The notes beneath the pieces are model-generated. The model was not told the origin of the DNA, did not search any database, and worked only from the letters and a program-made list of their open reading frames with translations. Shown here piece by piece: positions 1 to 8,671 of a stretch of 64,000 bases of DNA (within the stretch, counting starts at the first letter, position 1; every line of letters begins with the position of its first letter). Source of the DNA: Hymenobacter jeollabukensis (lineage in GTDB: Bacteria > Bacteroidota > Bacteroidia > Cytophagales > Hymenobacteraceae). Both the position numbers and the translations under genes were made by a program. The stretch lies in contig NZ_VAJM01000002.1 of assembly GCF_005771675.1 (NCBI RefSeq), positions 496,001 through 560,000 of the forward strand, in the 5' to 3' direction.

Positions 1-1
1 A

Positions 2-271
2 GGCGAGTACATGAGCTTCAAGAACGACGGCCAGCCCGACTGGCACGGGCAGTTCGAAAACGGCAAAAAAGTGGGCCTGTGGACCAAATACTGGGGCTTC
101 CGCAGCCGCCGCCACTACGAGTACGAGTACGGCGAATCGGGCTACGAGCCCGAAACCGAGCCGGTGCTGCTGAAGGAGTACAACCGCAACGGCGTACTCA
201 TCTACGAGAAGGACAAGCTCGACAAGCGCGAAGCCGACGCCAAGAACCCCAGTCAGCCCCGCCGGAACTGA
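2..271 (+). CDS. MORN/YwqK-like repeat protein, C-terminal part (5' end outside window)
   Basis: The reading frame is open from the first bases of the window, so the gene probably starts upstream. The internal ATG at 11 is not convincing as a start because residues GEY precede it in frame. The visible 86-90 residues contain motifs such as WHGQFENGKKVGLW and LKEYNRNGVLIYEK, which resemble the short beta-hairpin repeats of the YwqK/MORN-type proteins common in Bacteroidota. The tail is charged (DKLDKREADAKNPSQPRRN). The role is unknown: YwqK-like proteins are often labelled antitoxins without proof. A repeat-armed hairpin begins two bases after the TGA stop and could end transcription. The family call is moderate because only the C-terminus is seen. 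Confidence 0.6.
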   Translation, partial: GEYMSFKNDGQPDWHGQFENGKKVGLWTKYWGFRSRRHYEYEYGESGYEPETEPVLLKEYNRNGVLIYEKDKLDKREADAKNPSQPRRN

Positions 272-272
272 A

Positions 273-374
273 TTTTAATGTGCTGATGTGGTTGAATGTG
301 CTGATGTGCTAATGGACCCGATGAACGACCATTAGCACATCAGCACATTCCTACATCAGCACATTCATTTAAAA
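273..374. repeat. Hairpin with arms made of short direct repeats (element A)
   Basis: The left arm (273-315) contains two copies of AATGTGCTGATGT followed by GCTAATGG. The right arm (329-374) is its reverse complement with a few indels, and the centre is about 13 nt. It fills the whole gap between the upstream gene and the convergent yraN, and the yraN stop codon (369-371) lies inside the right arm. It could act as a bidirectional terminator. The architecture recurs elsewhere in the window with unrelated sequence. Confidence 0.75.
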
Positions 375-722
375 CGCGTCCTCGAACGCGTCGATGCGGA
401 AGCCCTGGGAGTTGGGCGTGAGGCTCAGGATGTCGAAACGGATGTCGTGCTGCCAGTCGTGGCGGAGAATGAACTGCTCGGCGGCCCGGCGGATGCGCTT
501 CTGCTGGGCCGGCGTTACAAACTCTTCGGGGTAGCCATAGCGCAGGTCCGTGCGCACCTTCACTTCCACGAATACCAGGCGCGGCGGCTGCGGTTGCTGC
601 ACAATCAGGTCGATTTCGGCTCGGCCGGCGCGGTAGTTGCGCGCGGCCACGGTGTAGCCGCGGGCCGCGTAATAATCGGCCGCGGCCTGTTCGCCGGCAG
701 CACCGAGGGTAGGGGAGGGCAT
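369..722 (-). CDS. YraN family (UPF0102) endonuclease-like protein
   Basis: The 117-residue product fits the usual UPF0102 length. It shows GEQAAADYYAARGY near the N-terminus, GRAEIDLIVQ, then FVEVKVRT and a C-terminal QQKRIRRAAEQFIL helix. The E-I-D and E-V-K spacing is the restriction-endonuclease-like PD-(D/E)xK core of this family, whose biochemical role is not settled (related proteins are linked to DNA processing). The ATG at 722 is chosen because MPSPTLGAAGEQAAADYY matches typical family N-termini. A longer in-frame extension runs upstream through lipB on the opposite strand and is not coding. The gene is divergent from lipB and convergent with the partial gene at the window start. Confidence 0.88.
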   Translation of the reverse strand: MPSPTLGAAGEQAAADYYAARGYTVAARNYRAGRAEIDLIVQQPQPPRLVFVEVKVRTDLRYGYPEEFVTPAQQKRIRRAAEQFILRHDWQHDIRFDILSLTPNSQGFRIDAFEDAF

Positions 723-857
723 AGCATCAGGCGGGTAGATCCGGCCGGAAACTAGCGTTTTTGCCCGAGCCGGCGCCGACGTGCTGCAGCACCGGCCAAC
801 GGCCTCTGCGAACCAGCTGCCGACGCCGATGGTTTGGGTTTCGTAATTTTGCTTTTC

Positions 858-1661
858 ATGGAAACCGACTTCCTCTCTGCCTGCGTGCAGCCCGTGGTGC
901 CCGCCGCCGCTGAGGCTACCCCCGAATTTGCCCCGATTGCCGGTGCCAACCGCCGCGTGCTGGTGCAGCGCCTGGGCCATGTGGCCTACGTGCCCACCTG
1001 GGACCAGCAGGAGGAGTTGCTGGCCGCCACCGTAGCCATCAAAACGCGCAACCGCCAGGGCGAAGCCAGCGGCGCGGCTCCCGAAGCCACGCCCAACCAC
1101 CTGCTGCTCTGCGAGCATCCGCACGTGTACACCCTCGGCAAAAGCGGCAAGCCCGAACACTTGCTGCTCGACGAAGCGGCCCTGGAAGCCCACGGTGCCA
1201 CGTTTCACCGCATCAACCGCGGCGGCGACATCACCTACCACGGCCCCGGCCAGCTCGTCGGCTACCCCATCCTCGACCTCGATAACTTCCGGCCCGACAT
1301 TCACTTCTACCTGCGCACGCTCGAAGAAGCCGTCATCCGTCTGCTGGCCGACTACGGCCTCTTGGCGGGCCGCATTGCCGGCCTCACCGGTGTCTGGCTC
1401 GATTTTGAGGAAGGCGCCCCCAACCCGCGGAAAATCTGCGCCATGGGTGTGAAGTGCAGCCGCTGGGTGACCATGCACGGCTTTGCCCTGAACGTCAACA
1501 CCAACCTCAGCTACTTCGGCCACATCGTGCCCTGCGGCATCACCGACAAGGATGTCACCTCGCTGGCGCGGGAGTTGGGCCGCGAAGTGCCGTTGCGCGA
1601 AGTAGAAGACCGGCTGCTCGGGCACCTGGCCGAACTCCTCCAAGCTGAAATCGTTGAATAA
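858..1661 (+). CDS. lipB: Octanoyltransferase LipB
   Basis: LipB transfers octanoyl groups from acyl carrier protein to lipoyl domains in de novo lipoate synthesis in the cytoplasm. The signature RGGDITYHGPGQLVGYP is complete. The catalytic lysine lies in ICAMGVKCSRW and the acyl-accepting cysteine in GHIVPCGITDKD. At 267 residues it is slightly longer than E. coli LipB because of an N-terminal extension and an insertion (RQGEASGAAPEATPN) before the HPHVYTLGK motif. The ATG at 858 (METDFLS) is preferred over an in-frame TTG at 834. It is divergent from yraN and followed by a small conserved hypothetical on the same strand. LipA is not in the window. Confidence 0.95.
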   Translation: METDFLSACVQPVVPAAAEATPEFAPIAGANRRVLVQRLGHVAYVPTWDQQEELLAATVAIKTRNRQGEASGAAPEATPNHLLLCEHPHVYTLGKSGKPEHLLLDEAALEAHGATFHRINRGGDITYHGPGQLVGYPILDLDNFRPDIHFYLRTLEEAVIRLLADYGLLAGRIAGLTGVWLDFEEGAPNPRKICAMGVKCSRWVTMHGFALNVNTNLSYFGHIVPCGITDKDVTSLARELGREVPLREVEDRLLGHLAELLQAEIVE

Positions 1662-1718
1662 TTCCGGGCTTCGGCCCATTTAGAGCCTGCTCAGCAGAAC
1701 CATTCAGAGCAGCCCCGC

Positions 1719-2135
1719 ATGAAAGCAGACATCAATTTTGACCCCGTAGAAGGCGTGGCCGTGGCCATCGTCCCCGATGAGGCCGCCGCCGTGGAAGCCG
1801 GCAAAGCCGGCTGGCTGGTATACCTGCTCAACCACAACCGGTTTGCGTTGGACAACGTCATCGTCAGCTCCAACGGCTACGGCCTCGACGCCGAGGGCCA
1901 CACCGTGCGCACTTCCACCCTGCGTCACCACTTCCCCGAAGTGGCCGCCCAGTCGGCCGTGCCCGTCGAGCCCATCGACCCGGCGCTGTTTCACCTCAAC
2001 AACCAGTACTGGATCAGCTACTACCGCGACGGGCAGATTTTCGACAAGAAATTCATCTTCGTGCCCGATTCCATCGTGGCCGACAACCTGATTTCCATCG
2101 GGCTGCTCGGGCGCGAAGGCGTGCTGCACAGCTAA
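1719..2135 (+). CDS. Conserved hypothetical protein, 138 aa
   Basis: No named domain is recognised. The protein starts MKADINFDPVEGVAVAIV, has no signal peptide or membrane segment, and mixes beta-type stretches (GWLVYLLNHNRFALDNVIVSS, split by short turns) with a C-terminal segment ending FVPDSIVADNLISIGLLG. Composition and codon use match the neighbours, and it is a clean open frame between lipB and the glycosyltransferase, both on the same strand. This supports a real cytoplasmic protein of unknown function. A role in lipoate metabolism is not implied by the sequence. Confidence 0.75.
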   Translation: MKADINFDPVEGVAVAIVPDEAAAVEAGKAGWLVYLLNHNRFALDNVIVSSNGYGLDAEGHTVRTSTLRHHFPEVAAQSAVPVEPIDPALFHLNNQYWISYYRDGQIFDKKFIFVPDSIVADNLISIGLLGREGVLHS

Positions 2136-2190
2136 CGGGCGTCCGGCTTCGTTTGCAGTTCCGTACCTTTACCCCTCTCACTACCGATCT

Positions 2191-3264
2191 ATGACACCTA
2201 ACGGCGTGACACTGGGGTTGGCCTTCTTATGGGCGTTTTTGGTGGCCCTGTTCGCGGTGCCTTCCGTCATCTACATTGCCCACCTCAAGAACATGCTCGA
2301 TCTGCCCAACAAGCGGACCGTGCACGCCGTGCTCACGCCGCGCCTCGGCGGGGTGGCCATTTTCGCCGGCTTCATGTCGGCCCTCACCATCTTCGCCGAT
2401 TTGCGCAACGGCATTCAGCAGCTGCTGGCCGGCTGCATCGTGCTGTTCTTCGTCGGCCTGAAAGATGACCTGGTGACGATTTCACCGGCCAAGAAGTTGG
2501 TCGGCCAGCTGCTGGCTACGGGCATCGTCATGTTCATGGCCGATATCCGCATCACCAGCTTCCAGGGCATCCTGGGCATTCACGAGCTGCCCGACGGCAT
2601 CAGCTACGCCTTTACCTTCCTGGCCATTGCCGGCATCACCAACGCTATCAACCTCATTGACGGGCTCGATGGCCTAGCCGGTTCCATCGTCATCATCATC
2701 GTCAGCACCTTCGGCTACTACTTCTTCCGCTACGGCGGCGCCGACTACGGCAACTACGTGTTCGTGTCGGTGTGCGTCATCGGTGGCATGTTGGGCTTTC
2801 TGCGCTACAACTTCCACAAGGCCACCATCTTCATGGGCGACACCGGCTCGTTGCTGTGCGGCTTCATTGTGTCGATTCTGACCATCAAGTTCATCGAGAT
2901 GGGCGCCGATCCGCAGGCTCCGCACCCCTTCCTGTCGGCCAATCCTTCCGTGGCTATCGGCGTGCTGTTCGTGCCTTTGTTCGATACCATCCGCGTCTTC
3001 ACGGTGCGCGTGCTGAACGGCACTTCGCCCTTCACGCCCGATAAAAACCACATTCACCACCGCATCCTCGCCATGGGTTTCCAGCAGATCAGCACCGTGC
3101 TGCTGCTGGCGCTGCTGAATGTGGTGGTCATTCTGTTTGTCATCAACTTCGCCGAGCAGGGCAATACCATTCTGATTGCTGCCTTGCTGGCCTTCTCGTT
3201 GCTGCTCAGTGTATTCCTCGGTACCTATCGTAGCCGTAGCGCCCAGCAGCGGGTGGCTTCGTAA
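2191..3264 (+). CDS. MraY/WecA-type undecaprenyl-phosphate sugar-1-phosphate transferase
   Basis: This is a polytopic membrane enzyme of the glycosyltransferase-4 family, which moves a sugar-1-phosphate from a UDP-sugar to undecaprenyl phosphate and starts envelope glycan synthesis. Seen in order are: an N-terminal membrane segment, the HAVLTPRLGGVAIFAGF stretch, the cytoplasmic acidic motif KDDLVTISPAKKLVGQ, the hallmark NAINLIDGLDGLAGS, FMGDTGSLLCGF, and the histidine-rich PDKNHIHHRIL typical of WecA/TagO rather than MraY proper. At 357 residues with about ten membrane helices it is full length. The next gene overlaps its 3' end. The exact sugar (GlcNAc is likely) cannot be read from sequence. 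Confidence 0.9.
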   Translation: MTPNGVTLGLAFLWAFLVALFAVPSVIYIAHLKNMLDLPNKRTVHAVLTPRLGGVAIFAGFMSALTIFADLRNGIQQLLAGCIVLFFVGLKDDLVTISPAKKLVGQLLATGIVMFMADIRITSFQGILGIHELPDGISYAFTFLAIAGITNAINLIDGLDGLAGSIVIIIVSTFGYYFFRYGGADYGNYVFVSVCVIGGMLGFLRYNFHKATIFMGDTGSLLCGFIVSILTIKFIEMGADPQAPHPFLSANPSVAIGVLFVPLFDTIRVFTVRVLNGTSPFTPDKNHIHHRILAMGFQQISTVLLLALLNVVVILFVINFAEQGNTILIAALLAFSLLLSVFLGTYRSRSAQQRVAS

Positions 3265-4423
3265 GGCCTGCCGCCGGCTGGTTGGCTTCGTCGGCCTGCT
3301 GCTGGCCCTTGGCCATGCCGTAGCCGCCGCCGAATACCGCCCGCTGCCACCGGCTGCCCCCACCGGCCTTGGCAGCGACTGGCTGATATACACTCCCGCC
3401 AGCAACAAGCTGGTGCTCTACCTGCCGGGCTACCACGCGCCCGCCCGGGCCTACTACCAGTGGGTCAATATCCGCCCGGGCCAGCCGTTTCGCATCACCT
3501 TCACGGCCCGGCAGCAGCTCACGCTGTTCCTCGACAACCAGTTGGTTTTTCGGGCCCCCAACACCGCCAATTATACCCTCGACCTAGCTACGCTGCTGCC
3601 GCCCGGCAGCAAAAATACCACCCACCTGCTCTGCGTGTGGCACCCCGAGCAGTCCCCCAACTACGCTTCCTTTGCCAACGCCGCTGCCCCAGAGTCTAAA
3701 GTCGGCCGCACGCAGGGCGCAGGGCGCTGGCGGCCCCAGCCCCGCCTGGCCGGGCACGAGGGCGAGAATATATTTCTCTGCTTTCTGCTGTTGATTGGCC
3801 TGCTTTACGGGGCCATTCGCACCATCTATCGTCCGGGCTTCGCGCGTATCTATGAGCTATGGAGCAATGCGGCCAGCGAACAGAATTTCCTCTCGCGCCC
3901 TACCATCACCTGGCTCAATCTGCTGCTGGTCCTGATCTTCTCCCTGTCACTAGGGCTGCTCATCGTGGCTATTCACACCAATGTGCAGAGCCTCGTGATA
4001 CTGCGCCGACTCTTTGCTATATCCGAGTCGGGCTTGGTGCTGCGCGTACTCACATATGCCGTTTTGGTAGCCGGCTTCGTCCTGGCCAAGGTAGTATACC
4101 TATCTCTGATGGGCTATATATTTAATGTGTCCTCCCTGGTCTTGGTTCAGTACCGCGAGTTTGTGCGCAGCCTGCTATTCATGGGTTTGTTCCTGCCCAT
4201 CGTCATGCTACTGTATCTGGTACTCAATCAAACCTGGCCTGAAGGCGTGCTCCTGGTCTCCAATGGAGTGGTTTCGTTGATGTTATTGGCCACCGTGTTC
4301 CGCGTCGCCCGTACTCTGCACCGCCGCACCTCCCTGCTGAATCTGCATTTGTTTTCGTACCTTTGCACCACCGAAATCATTCCCTTGACGGTGTTACTCA
4401 AGTTGTTGGTAATCACCTCTTGA
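3209..4423 (+). CDS. DUF4271-type membrane protein
   Basis: The frame overlaps the end of the transferase gene. No ATG is available: the candidates are a TTG at 3176 or a GTG at 3209. The GTG is chosen because it precedes a signal-peptide-like stretch (LVGFVGLLLALGHAVAAA). The N-terminal half is predicted extracytoplasmic (YRPLPPAAPTGLGSDWLIY onward). The C-terminal half has about five membrane helices, beginning with IFLCFLLLIGLLYGA and including FSLSLGLLIVAIH, matching the DUF4271 family of Bacteroidota, which sits next to hemD in many relatives. The function is unknown. hemD follows 70 nt downstream, and a TACCTTTG element at 4358 inside this gene may feed hemD. Confidence 0.8.
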   Translation: MYSSVPIVAVAPSSGWLRKACRRLVGFVGLLLALGHAVAAAEYRPLPPAAPTGLGSDWLIYTPASNKLVLYLPGYHAPARAYYQWVNIRPGQPFRITFTARQQLTLFLDNQLVFRAPNTANYTLDLATLLPPGSKNTTHLLCVWHPEQSPNYASFANAAAPESKVGRTQGAGRWRPQPRLAGHEGENIFLCFLLLIGLLYGAIRTIYRPGFARIYELWSNAASEQNFLSRPTITWLNLLLVLIFSLSLGLLIVAIHTNVQSLVILRRLFAISESGLVLRVLTYAVLVAGFVLAKVVYLSLMGYIFNVSSLVLVQYREFVRSLLFMGLFLPIVMLLYLVLNQTWPEGVLLVSNGVVSLMLLATVFRVARTLHRRTSLLNLHLFSYLCTTEIIPLTVLLKLLVITS

Positions 4424-4493
4424 CAATACCGCGCTCAGGGGCTTCGTCCACACCCTGCCCCTTCGTATCGCTTAGTTTTACTTTCTTCTCTTT

Positions 4494-5324
4494 ATGGCCG
4501 AGAGCACAGACAAGCCGGGCACTGGTCGGCACGCCAAGCGTATTCGCAGCATCTTGGTGACCCAGCCTAAGCCGGCCAACGACGTGTCGCCGTATTTTGC
4601 CATTGCCGAGAAATACGGCATCAAAGTGGATTTTCGCGAATTCATCCAGGTTGACCCCGTTTCCTACAAGGACTTCCGCAAGGATAAGGTTAACATCCTG
4701 GAGCATACGGCTATCATCTTCACCAGCCGCAACGCCGTCGACCACTTCTTCCGCATTTGCCAGGAAGCCAAGCTGGAAATGCCCGCTGAAATGAAGTATT
4801 TCTGCATTTCCGAGCAAACGGCTAACTACCTGCAGAAGTACATCGTGCTGCGTAAGCGCAAGCTGTTCATCGGCCAGCGCACGGCCGCCGACCTCTTCGA
4901 TGTCATCAAGAAGCACAAGGGGGAGAAGTTCCTCTACCCCTGCTCTGATATCCGGAAGGACGACATTCCGGAGTTCATGCGGGCCAACGGCTTTAAGTTC
5001 ACCGAAGCCGTCATCTACCGCACCGTTGCCAGCGACCTGTCCGATCTGTCGGACGTGAAGTACGATTGCCTGGCCTTTTTCAGCCCCTCCGGCATCAGCT
5101 CGCTGTTTATCAACTTCCCCAATTTTGTGCAGGAGGGCACCCGCATTGCGGCGTTTGGCCCCACTACGGCCAAAGCCGTGCGTGATGCCGGCCTAGAACT
5201 CGATATCGAGGCACCGCAGCCTAACGCTCCTTCCATGACCGGAGCTATCGAGGCGTATATCCGCTTGCATCACGGTGCGGAAATAGCCAAGGAGCAGGCC
5301 CGCAACAACAAGCAAAAAGCGTAA
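4494..5324 (+). CDS. hemD: Uroporphyrinogen-III synthase
   Basis: HemD cyclises hydroxymethylbilane to uroporphyrinogen III in haem and sirohaem synthesis. The 276-residue protein has the two-lobed HemD layout: IRSILVTQPKP at the start, IIFTSRNAVDHFF, then FLYPCSDIRKDDIPE at the hinge, a YRTV motif, DCLAFFSPSGISSLF, and AAFGPTTAKAVRDAG near the end. The family is poorly conserved, but these segments are characteristic. A charged extension (EIAKEQARNNKQKA) ends the protein. It follows the DUF4271 gene on the same strand and is closed by a strong hairpin at 5345-5384. The other haem genes are not nearby. Confidence 0.87.
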   Translation: MAESTDKPGTGRHAKRIRSILVTQPKPANDVSPYFAIAEKYGIKVDFREFIQVDPVSYKDFRKDKVNILEHTAIIFTSRNAVDHFFRICQEAKLEMPAEMKYFCISEQTANYLQKYIVLRKRKLFIGQRTAADLFDVIKKHKGEKFLYPCSDIRKDDIPEFMRANGFKFTEAVIYRTVASDLSDLSDVKYDCLAFFSPSGISSLFINFPNFVQEGTRIAAFGPTTAKAVRDAGLELDIEAPQPNAPSMTGAIEAYIRLHHGAEIAKEQARNNKQKA

Positions 5325-5344
5325 AGCAGCGCGATACACCCTTA

Positions 5345-5388
5345 AAACAAGCGGTAAGCATATAATTATGCTTACCGCTTGTTTTTTT
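5345..5388 (+). terminator. Rho-independent terminator after hemD
   Basis: There is an 18-bp perfect stem (5345-5362 with 5367-5384), a 4-nt TAAT loop and a following T-run. It separates hemD from the T9SS promoter just downstream. Confidence 0.9.
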
Positions 5389-5395
5389 AGGGGGA

Positions 5396-5426
5396 TTTGT
5401 TGGGGGGTGATTTTTCTATACATTTG
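5396..5426 (+). promoter_or_regulatory. Bacteroidota-type promoter for porP-gldKLMN
   Basis: TTTG at 5396-5399, a 19-nt spacer, then TACATTTG at 5419-5426. This matches the RpoD consensus of Bacteroidota (TTTG / TAnnTTTG) in sequence and spacing. It lies directly after the hemD terminator and 58 nt before porP. Transcription start is not proven. Confidence 0.75.
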
Positions 5427-5483
5427 AAAAACTTACGCTGACCCACCCATCAACCGTAACCACCCACCTCTCAGTCGCTTCCT

Positions 5484-6482
5484 ATGAAGGGAAATTTACT
5501 TGCCACCCTCCTGCTTTCAGCAGTGGCAGGCTCGGCTGTTGCCCAACAGCAACCGCAGTTCAGCCACTATGCCTTCAACGGCATGTACTTGAATCCCGCC
5601 TACGCCGGCATTAAAGGTCAGGGGGAGATTACGGCTATCGGGCGCTACCAGTACTTTAATTACAAGGCCACGCTGGACCGCGGCGGTGAGCCTAAAACCT
5701 ACGCGCTGACGGCCAATCTGCCTGTACGCGCTATCGGGGGCGGTCTGGGCATAAGCATCTACCGCGATGAAATTGCCAAGTCGGAAATTACCTCTGCTTC
5801 GCTTTCTTACTCCAAGCATTTTAAAGTTGGTGAGGAAGGTCGTTTCGGGGTAGGTCTTCAAGGCAGCTATAACAACTGGCACCGCGACGGCGACTACCGC
5901 TTCGTTGACCCTAACGACCCGAACATTCCCGCCAACAGTTCTGACAATAAGTTCGACGCTGGCGTAGGGGTGTGGTATGAATCGCCGCGCTGGTATGCTG
6001 GTCTGAGCGTAAACAATCTGCTCCGCTCGCAATACAGCTTCCAGAGCGCCAACGATGCTACTAAAAAAGCCACGGCTACGGCCGAAAACCACGGCTACCT
6101 CTCTGTTGGCTATAATTTCGACCTGACCGATAACATTGTGCTGACGCCCACGGCCGTCGGCAAGCTGGTATTGCCCGGCAAGTTTGGCGACGGCAAGAAG
6201 TTCTCGTTTGACAACAACTCGTTTGAATTAGGTGCCCGCGCCACTATCAACGACAAATTCTGGGGCGGCGTAGGCTACCGCTACGACGAATCACTGACGG
6301 GTATGCTCGGAGTAGCCGTGCTGAAGGACAATGTGCTGCGGATTGGCTACGCTTTCGACTGGATTGCATTTAATCAGGACGCTCGCGCCTTCAGCTCGCA
6401 CGAGATTATGCTCTCCTACCGCCTGCCCAAACCCGGGTTGGCCACGCGCCCCGCTATTCGTACCCCCCGCTACAGCTTCTAA
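5484..6482 (+). CDS. porP: PorP/SprF family outer-membrane protein of the type IX secretion system
   Basis: The signal peptide MKGNLLATLLLSAVAGSAVA is followed by QQQPQFSHYAFNGMYLNPAY, the standard N-terminus of PorP/SprF proteins. The rest is an alternating-residue beta-barrel with many GYRYDES-type strands, 332 residues in all, which is normal for the family. PorP/SprF proteins sit in the outer membrane and help attach or move T9SS components and cargo. It leads the gldK-L-M-N genes, an order known from many Bacteroidota. Many paralogues of this family exist per genome; its position upstream of gldK supports the core copy. Confidence 0.92.
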   Translation: MKGNLLATLLLSAVAGSAVAQQQPQFSHYAFNGMYLNPAYAGIKGQGEITAIGRYQYFNYKATLDRGGEPKTYALTANLPVRAIGGGLGISIYRDEIAKSEITSASLSYSKHFKVGEEGRFGVGLQGSYNNWHRDGDYRFVDPNDPNIPANSSDNKFDAGVGVWYESPRWYAGLSVNNLLRSQYSFQSANDATKKATATAENHGYLSVGYNFDLTDNIVLTPTAVGKLVLPGKFGDGKKFSFDNNSFELGARATINDKFWGGVGYRYDESLTGMLGVAVLKDNVLRIGYAFDWIAFNQDARAFSSHEIMLSYRLPKPGLATRPAIRTPRYSF

Positions 6483-6715
6483 GCCGCGGGAAACGGCGAT
6501 AATCGGCAAGGCTACCACGCTTTTCGAACCGGAATTTGGTGCTGGTGTAATAACTCAGCACCACTTTCCGTTTGACGGGTTGGCTAACCAATTCGTAGAC
6601 AAACGAATGAGGTTTGGCTAAACGCTTGTTTGCGAAAAGCATTGTCGCTAAATTTGCCAAGCGCTAAATTGTAATCTTTGGGTATCGCCGCCTGAACAGT
6701 CACTTTCACCCTCAC

Positions 6716-7732
6716 ATGAACAAGTTTCTTGGTTTGCCCCTCATCGCCTCCGTGGCCTTGATGTTGGGGGCTTGCAGCTTCGGCAAAGGCCCCCAGGGTG
6801 ACCTGGTAGGAGCTCAGGACCGACCGGAATTTAACCCGCAGGAAGTTCCCTTCGGGATGGTTCCTTGCCCCGGTGGTACCTTCCACATGGGCCAGACCGA
6901 CGAAGACATTGCCGCTTCGATGGTTAACATGAACAAGCAGGTGACCATCGCCGGCTTCTACATGGACGAGACGGAAATCACCAACAACGAGTACCGGCAG
7001 TTCATGAACGCCGTGATGCAGGACTCGGTGGACGTGCTGGGGCAGGAGTACATCATGACGGAACTGTACCCCGACACCACGGTGTGGGTACGCGACTTCA
7101 CCTATCACATGGGTGACCCGCTGATGGAATATTACTACAGCCACCCGGCCTTCGACGACTACCCCGTCGTGGGTGTTGACTGGTTTGCCGCCAAGTATTT
7201 CTGCAACTGGCGCACGAAGAACAAGAACGCCGCTGCCGCCGAGGAAGGCGTAGCCGGTGTTCCCGGTTTCCGTCTGCCCTCCGAAGCGGAGTGGGAATAC
7301 GCTGCCCGCGGTGGCCGCGAACTGGCGACGTTCCCCTGGGGCGGCCCGTACCTGCGCAACACCAAAGGCTGCATGCTGGCTAACTTCAAGCCCGGCCGCG
7401 GTGACTACGCTTCCGACGGCTACGCTTACACTTCGCCGGTAGGTTCCTATTTCCCGAATGACTTTGGCCTGTACGATATGTCGGGCAACGTATCCGAGTG
7501 GTGCGACGATGCCTTCCTGGAGGCTTCGATGCCGGTGGTGTGGGACATGAACCCGACCAACCCGGATGACAACGAGCCCCGCAAAGTAGTGCGCGGCGGT
7601 TCGTGGAAAGACATTGCCTACTACCTCGAAACGGGTACCCGCAACTTCGAATACCAAGATTCGGCCCGTTCCTACATCGGTTTCCGCTGCGCGCTGATTC
7701 AGATCGGTATGGGTACCAACAACCGTTTGTAA
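6716..7732 (+). CDS. gldK: T9SS ring-complex lipoprotein GldK/PorK
   Basis: The lipoprotein signal ends in LMLGAC with Cys20 as the lipidated residue. The rest is a formylglycine-generating-enzyme-like (SUMF1) fold: CPGGTFHMGQTDED, GFYMDETEITNNEYRQFM, VVGVDWFAAKYFCNWR, FRLPSEAEWEYAARGG, DMSGNVSEWCDDAF, VVRGGSWKD and SYIGFRC. GldK with GldN forms the periplasmic ring under the outer membrane. At 338 residues it appears shorter than the well-studied gliding-bacterium protein, as far as I recall. It is followed by gldL 69 nt downstream. The ring lipoprotein is not expected to be an active enzyme. Confidence 0.95.
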   Translation: MNKFLGLPLIASVALMLGACSFGKGPQGDLVGAQDRPEFNPQEVPFGMVPCPGGTFHMGQTDEDIAASMVNMNKQVTIAGFYMDETEITNNEYRQFMNAVMQDSVDVLGQEYIMTELYPDTTVWVRDFTYHMGDPLMEYYYSHPAFDDYPVVGVDWFAAKYFCNWRTKNKNAAAAEEGVAGVPGFRLPSEAEWEYAARGGRELATFPWGGPYLRNTKGCMLANFKPGRGDYASDGYAYTSPVGSYFPNDFGLYDMSGNVSEWCDDAFLEASMPVVWDMNPTNPDDNEPRKVVRGGSWKDIAYYLETGTRNFEYQDSARSYIGFRCALIQIGMGTNNRL

Positions 7733-7801
7733 CCACCCAAGGGATTGTCCCTCTTTTTTAAGTCAACCTCCAACACCCACTTTCTTTCCAACTTTTAACT
7801 A

Positions 7802-8605
7802 ATGGCACAAAAAGAGAACTTCCTGTTCGACGTGGTGATGCCGAAAATTTACGGCATCGGTGCTGCCGTTGTAATCATCGGCGCACTCTTCAAAATCGAA
7901 CACTGGCCTGGTGCTGACGTGGCAATTATCGCCGGTCTGGGCACGGAAGCACTTATCTTCTTCCTGAGTGCCTTCCAGCCGCAGCACAAGGAGCCGGATT
8001 GGGCGCTGGTTTACCCGCAACTGTCGGAAGGCTACGACCCTTCGACCGACAGCAACTCGTTCGCAGCCGATAACTCGGGCAAGGGCCTGACCCGCAAGCT
8101 CGACGACATGCTGAAGGATGCCAACGTAACTCCCGACGCCATCAAGTCGCTGGGTGAAGGCCTGAACCGCCTGAGCACCACGACGGCTCAACTGGGCACG
8201 CTCGGCGATGCTACCAACGCCACCGACGAATACACGGCGAAAGTGCGTAATGCAGCCCAGTCGTTGGACAACATCAACGTGGCTTACAAGCAGACCGCTG
8301 AAGCCATGTCGGCTATGTCGAGCGCTACGGCTGATGCTAAAGAATACCACCTGCAGGTGCAGAACGTGACCAAGAACCTGGGCGCACTGAACGCAGTGTA
8401 CGAAATGGAGCTGCAGGATGCTAACACGCACCTGAAGTCCATGAACAAGTTCTACGGCACGCTGAGCCAGGCAATGGAAAACCTGGTAAGCGCTGGCAAA
8501 GACACCGAGCAATTCAAAGACGAAGTCGCTAAGCTGACCGTCAACCTAAACTCGCTCAACCGCGTGTACGGCAACATGCTGAACGCCATGCGTGCTACCA
8601 GCTAA
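7802..8605 (+). CDS. gldL: T9SS inner-membrane motor protein GldL/PorL
   Basis: Two N-terminal membrane helices (around KIYGIGAAVVIIGALFKIEH and VAIIAGLGTEALIFFLSAF) are followed by a long cytoplasmic helical region rich in N, T and A (QLGTLGDATNATDEYTAKV). The charged residues in the helices, KIEHWPGAD and GTEALIF, are those conserved in GldL, which forms a pentameric stator-like ring around a GldM dimer and converts proton-motive force into motion. The length of 267 residues is typical. The position between gldK and gldM confirms the call. Confidence 0.95.
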   Translation: MAQKENFLFDVVMPKIYGIGAAVVIIGALFKIEHWPGADVAIIAGLGTEALIFFLSAFQPQHKEPDWALVYPQLSEGYDPSTDSNSFAADNSGKGLTRKLDDMLKDANVTPDAIKSLGEGLNRLSTTTAQLGTLGDATNATDEYTAKVRNAAQSLDNINVAYKQTAEAMSAMSSATADAKEYHLQVQNVTKNLGALNAVYEMELQDANTHLKSMNKFYGTLSQAMENLVSAGKDTEQFKDEVAKLTVNLNSLNRVYGNMLNAMRATS

Positions 8606-8671
8606 TTGCTGGCCACGTTAAGAATTGGTTCTCAACATCCACCCAGGTCTCTTTTATAGGAATCCAATACA

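Noticed and set aside
723-1679. Long minus-strand extension upstream of yraN through lipB
   Set aside because: It is the antisense of lipB; the family start of YraN (MPSPTLGAAGEQ) is at 722.
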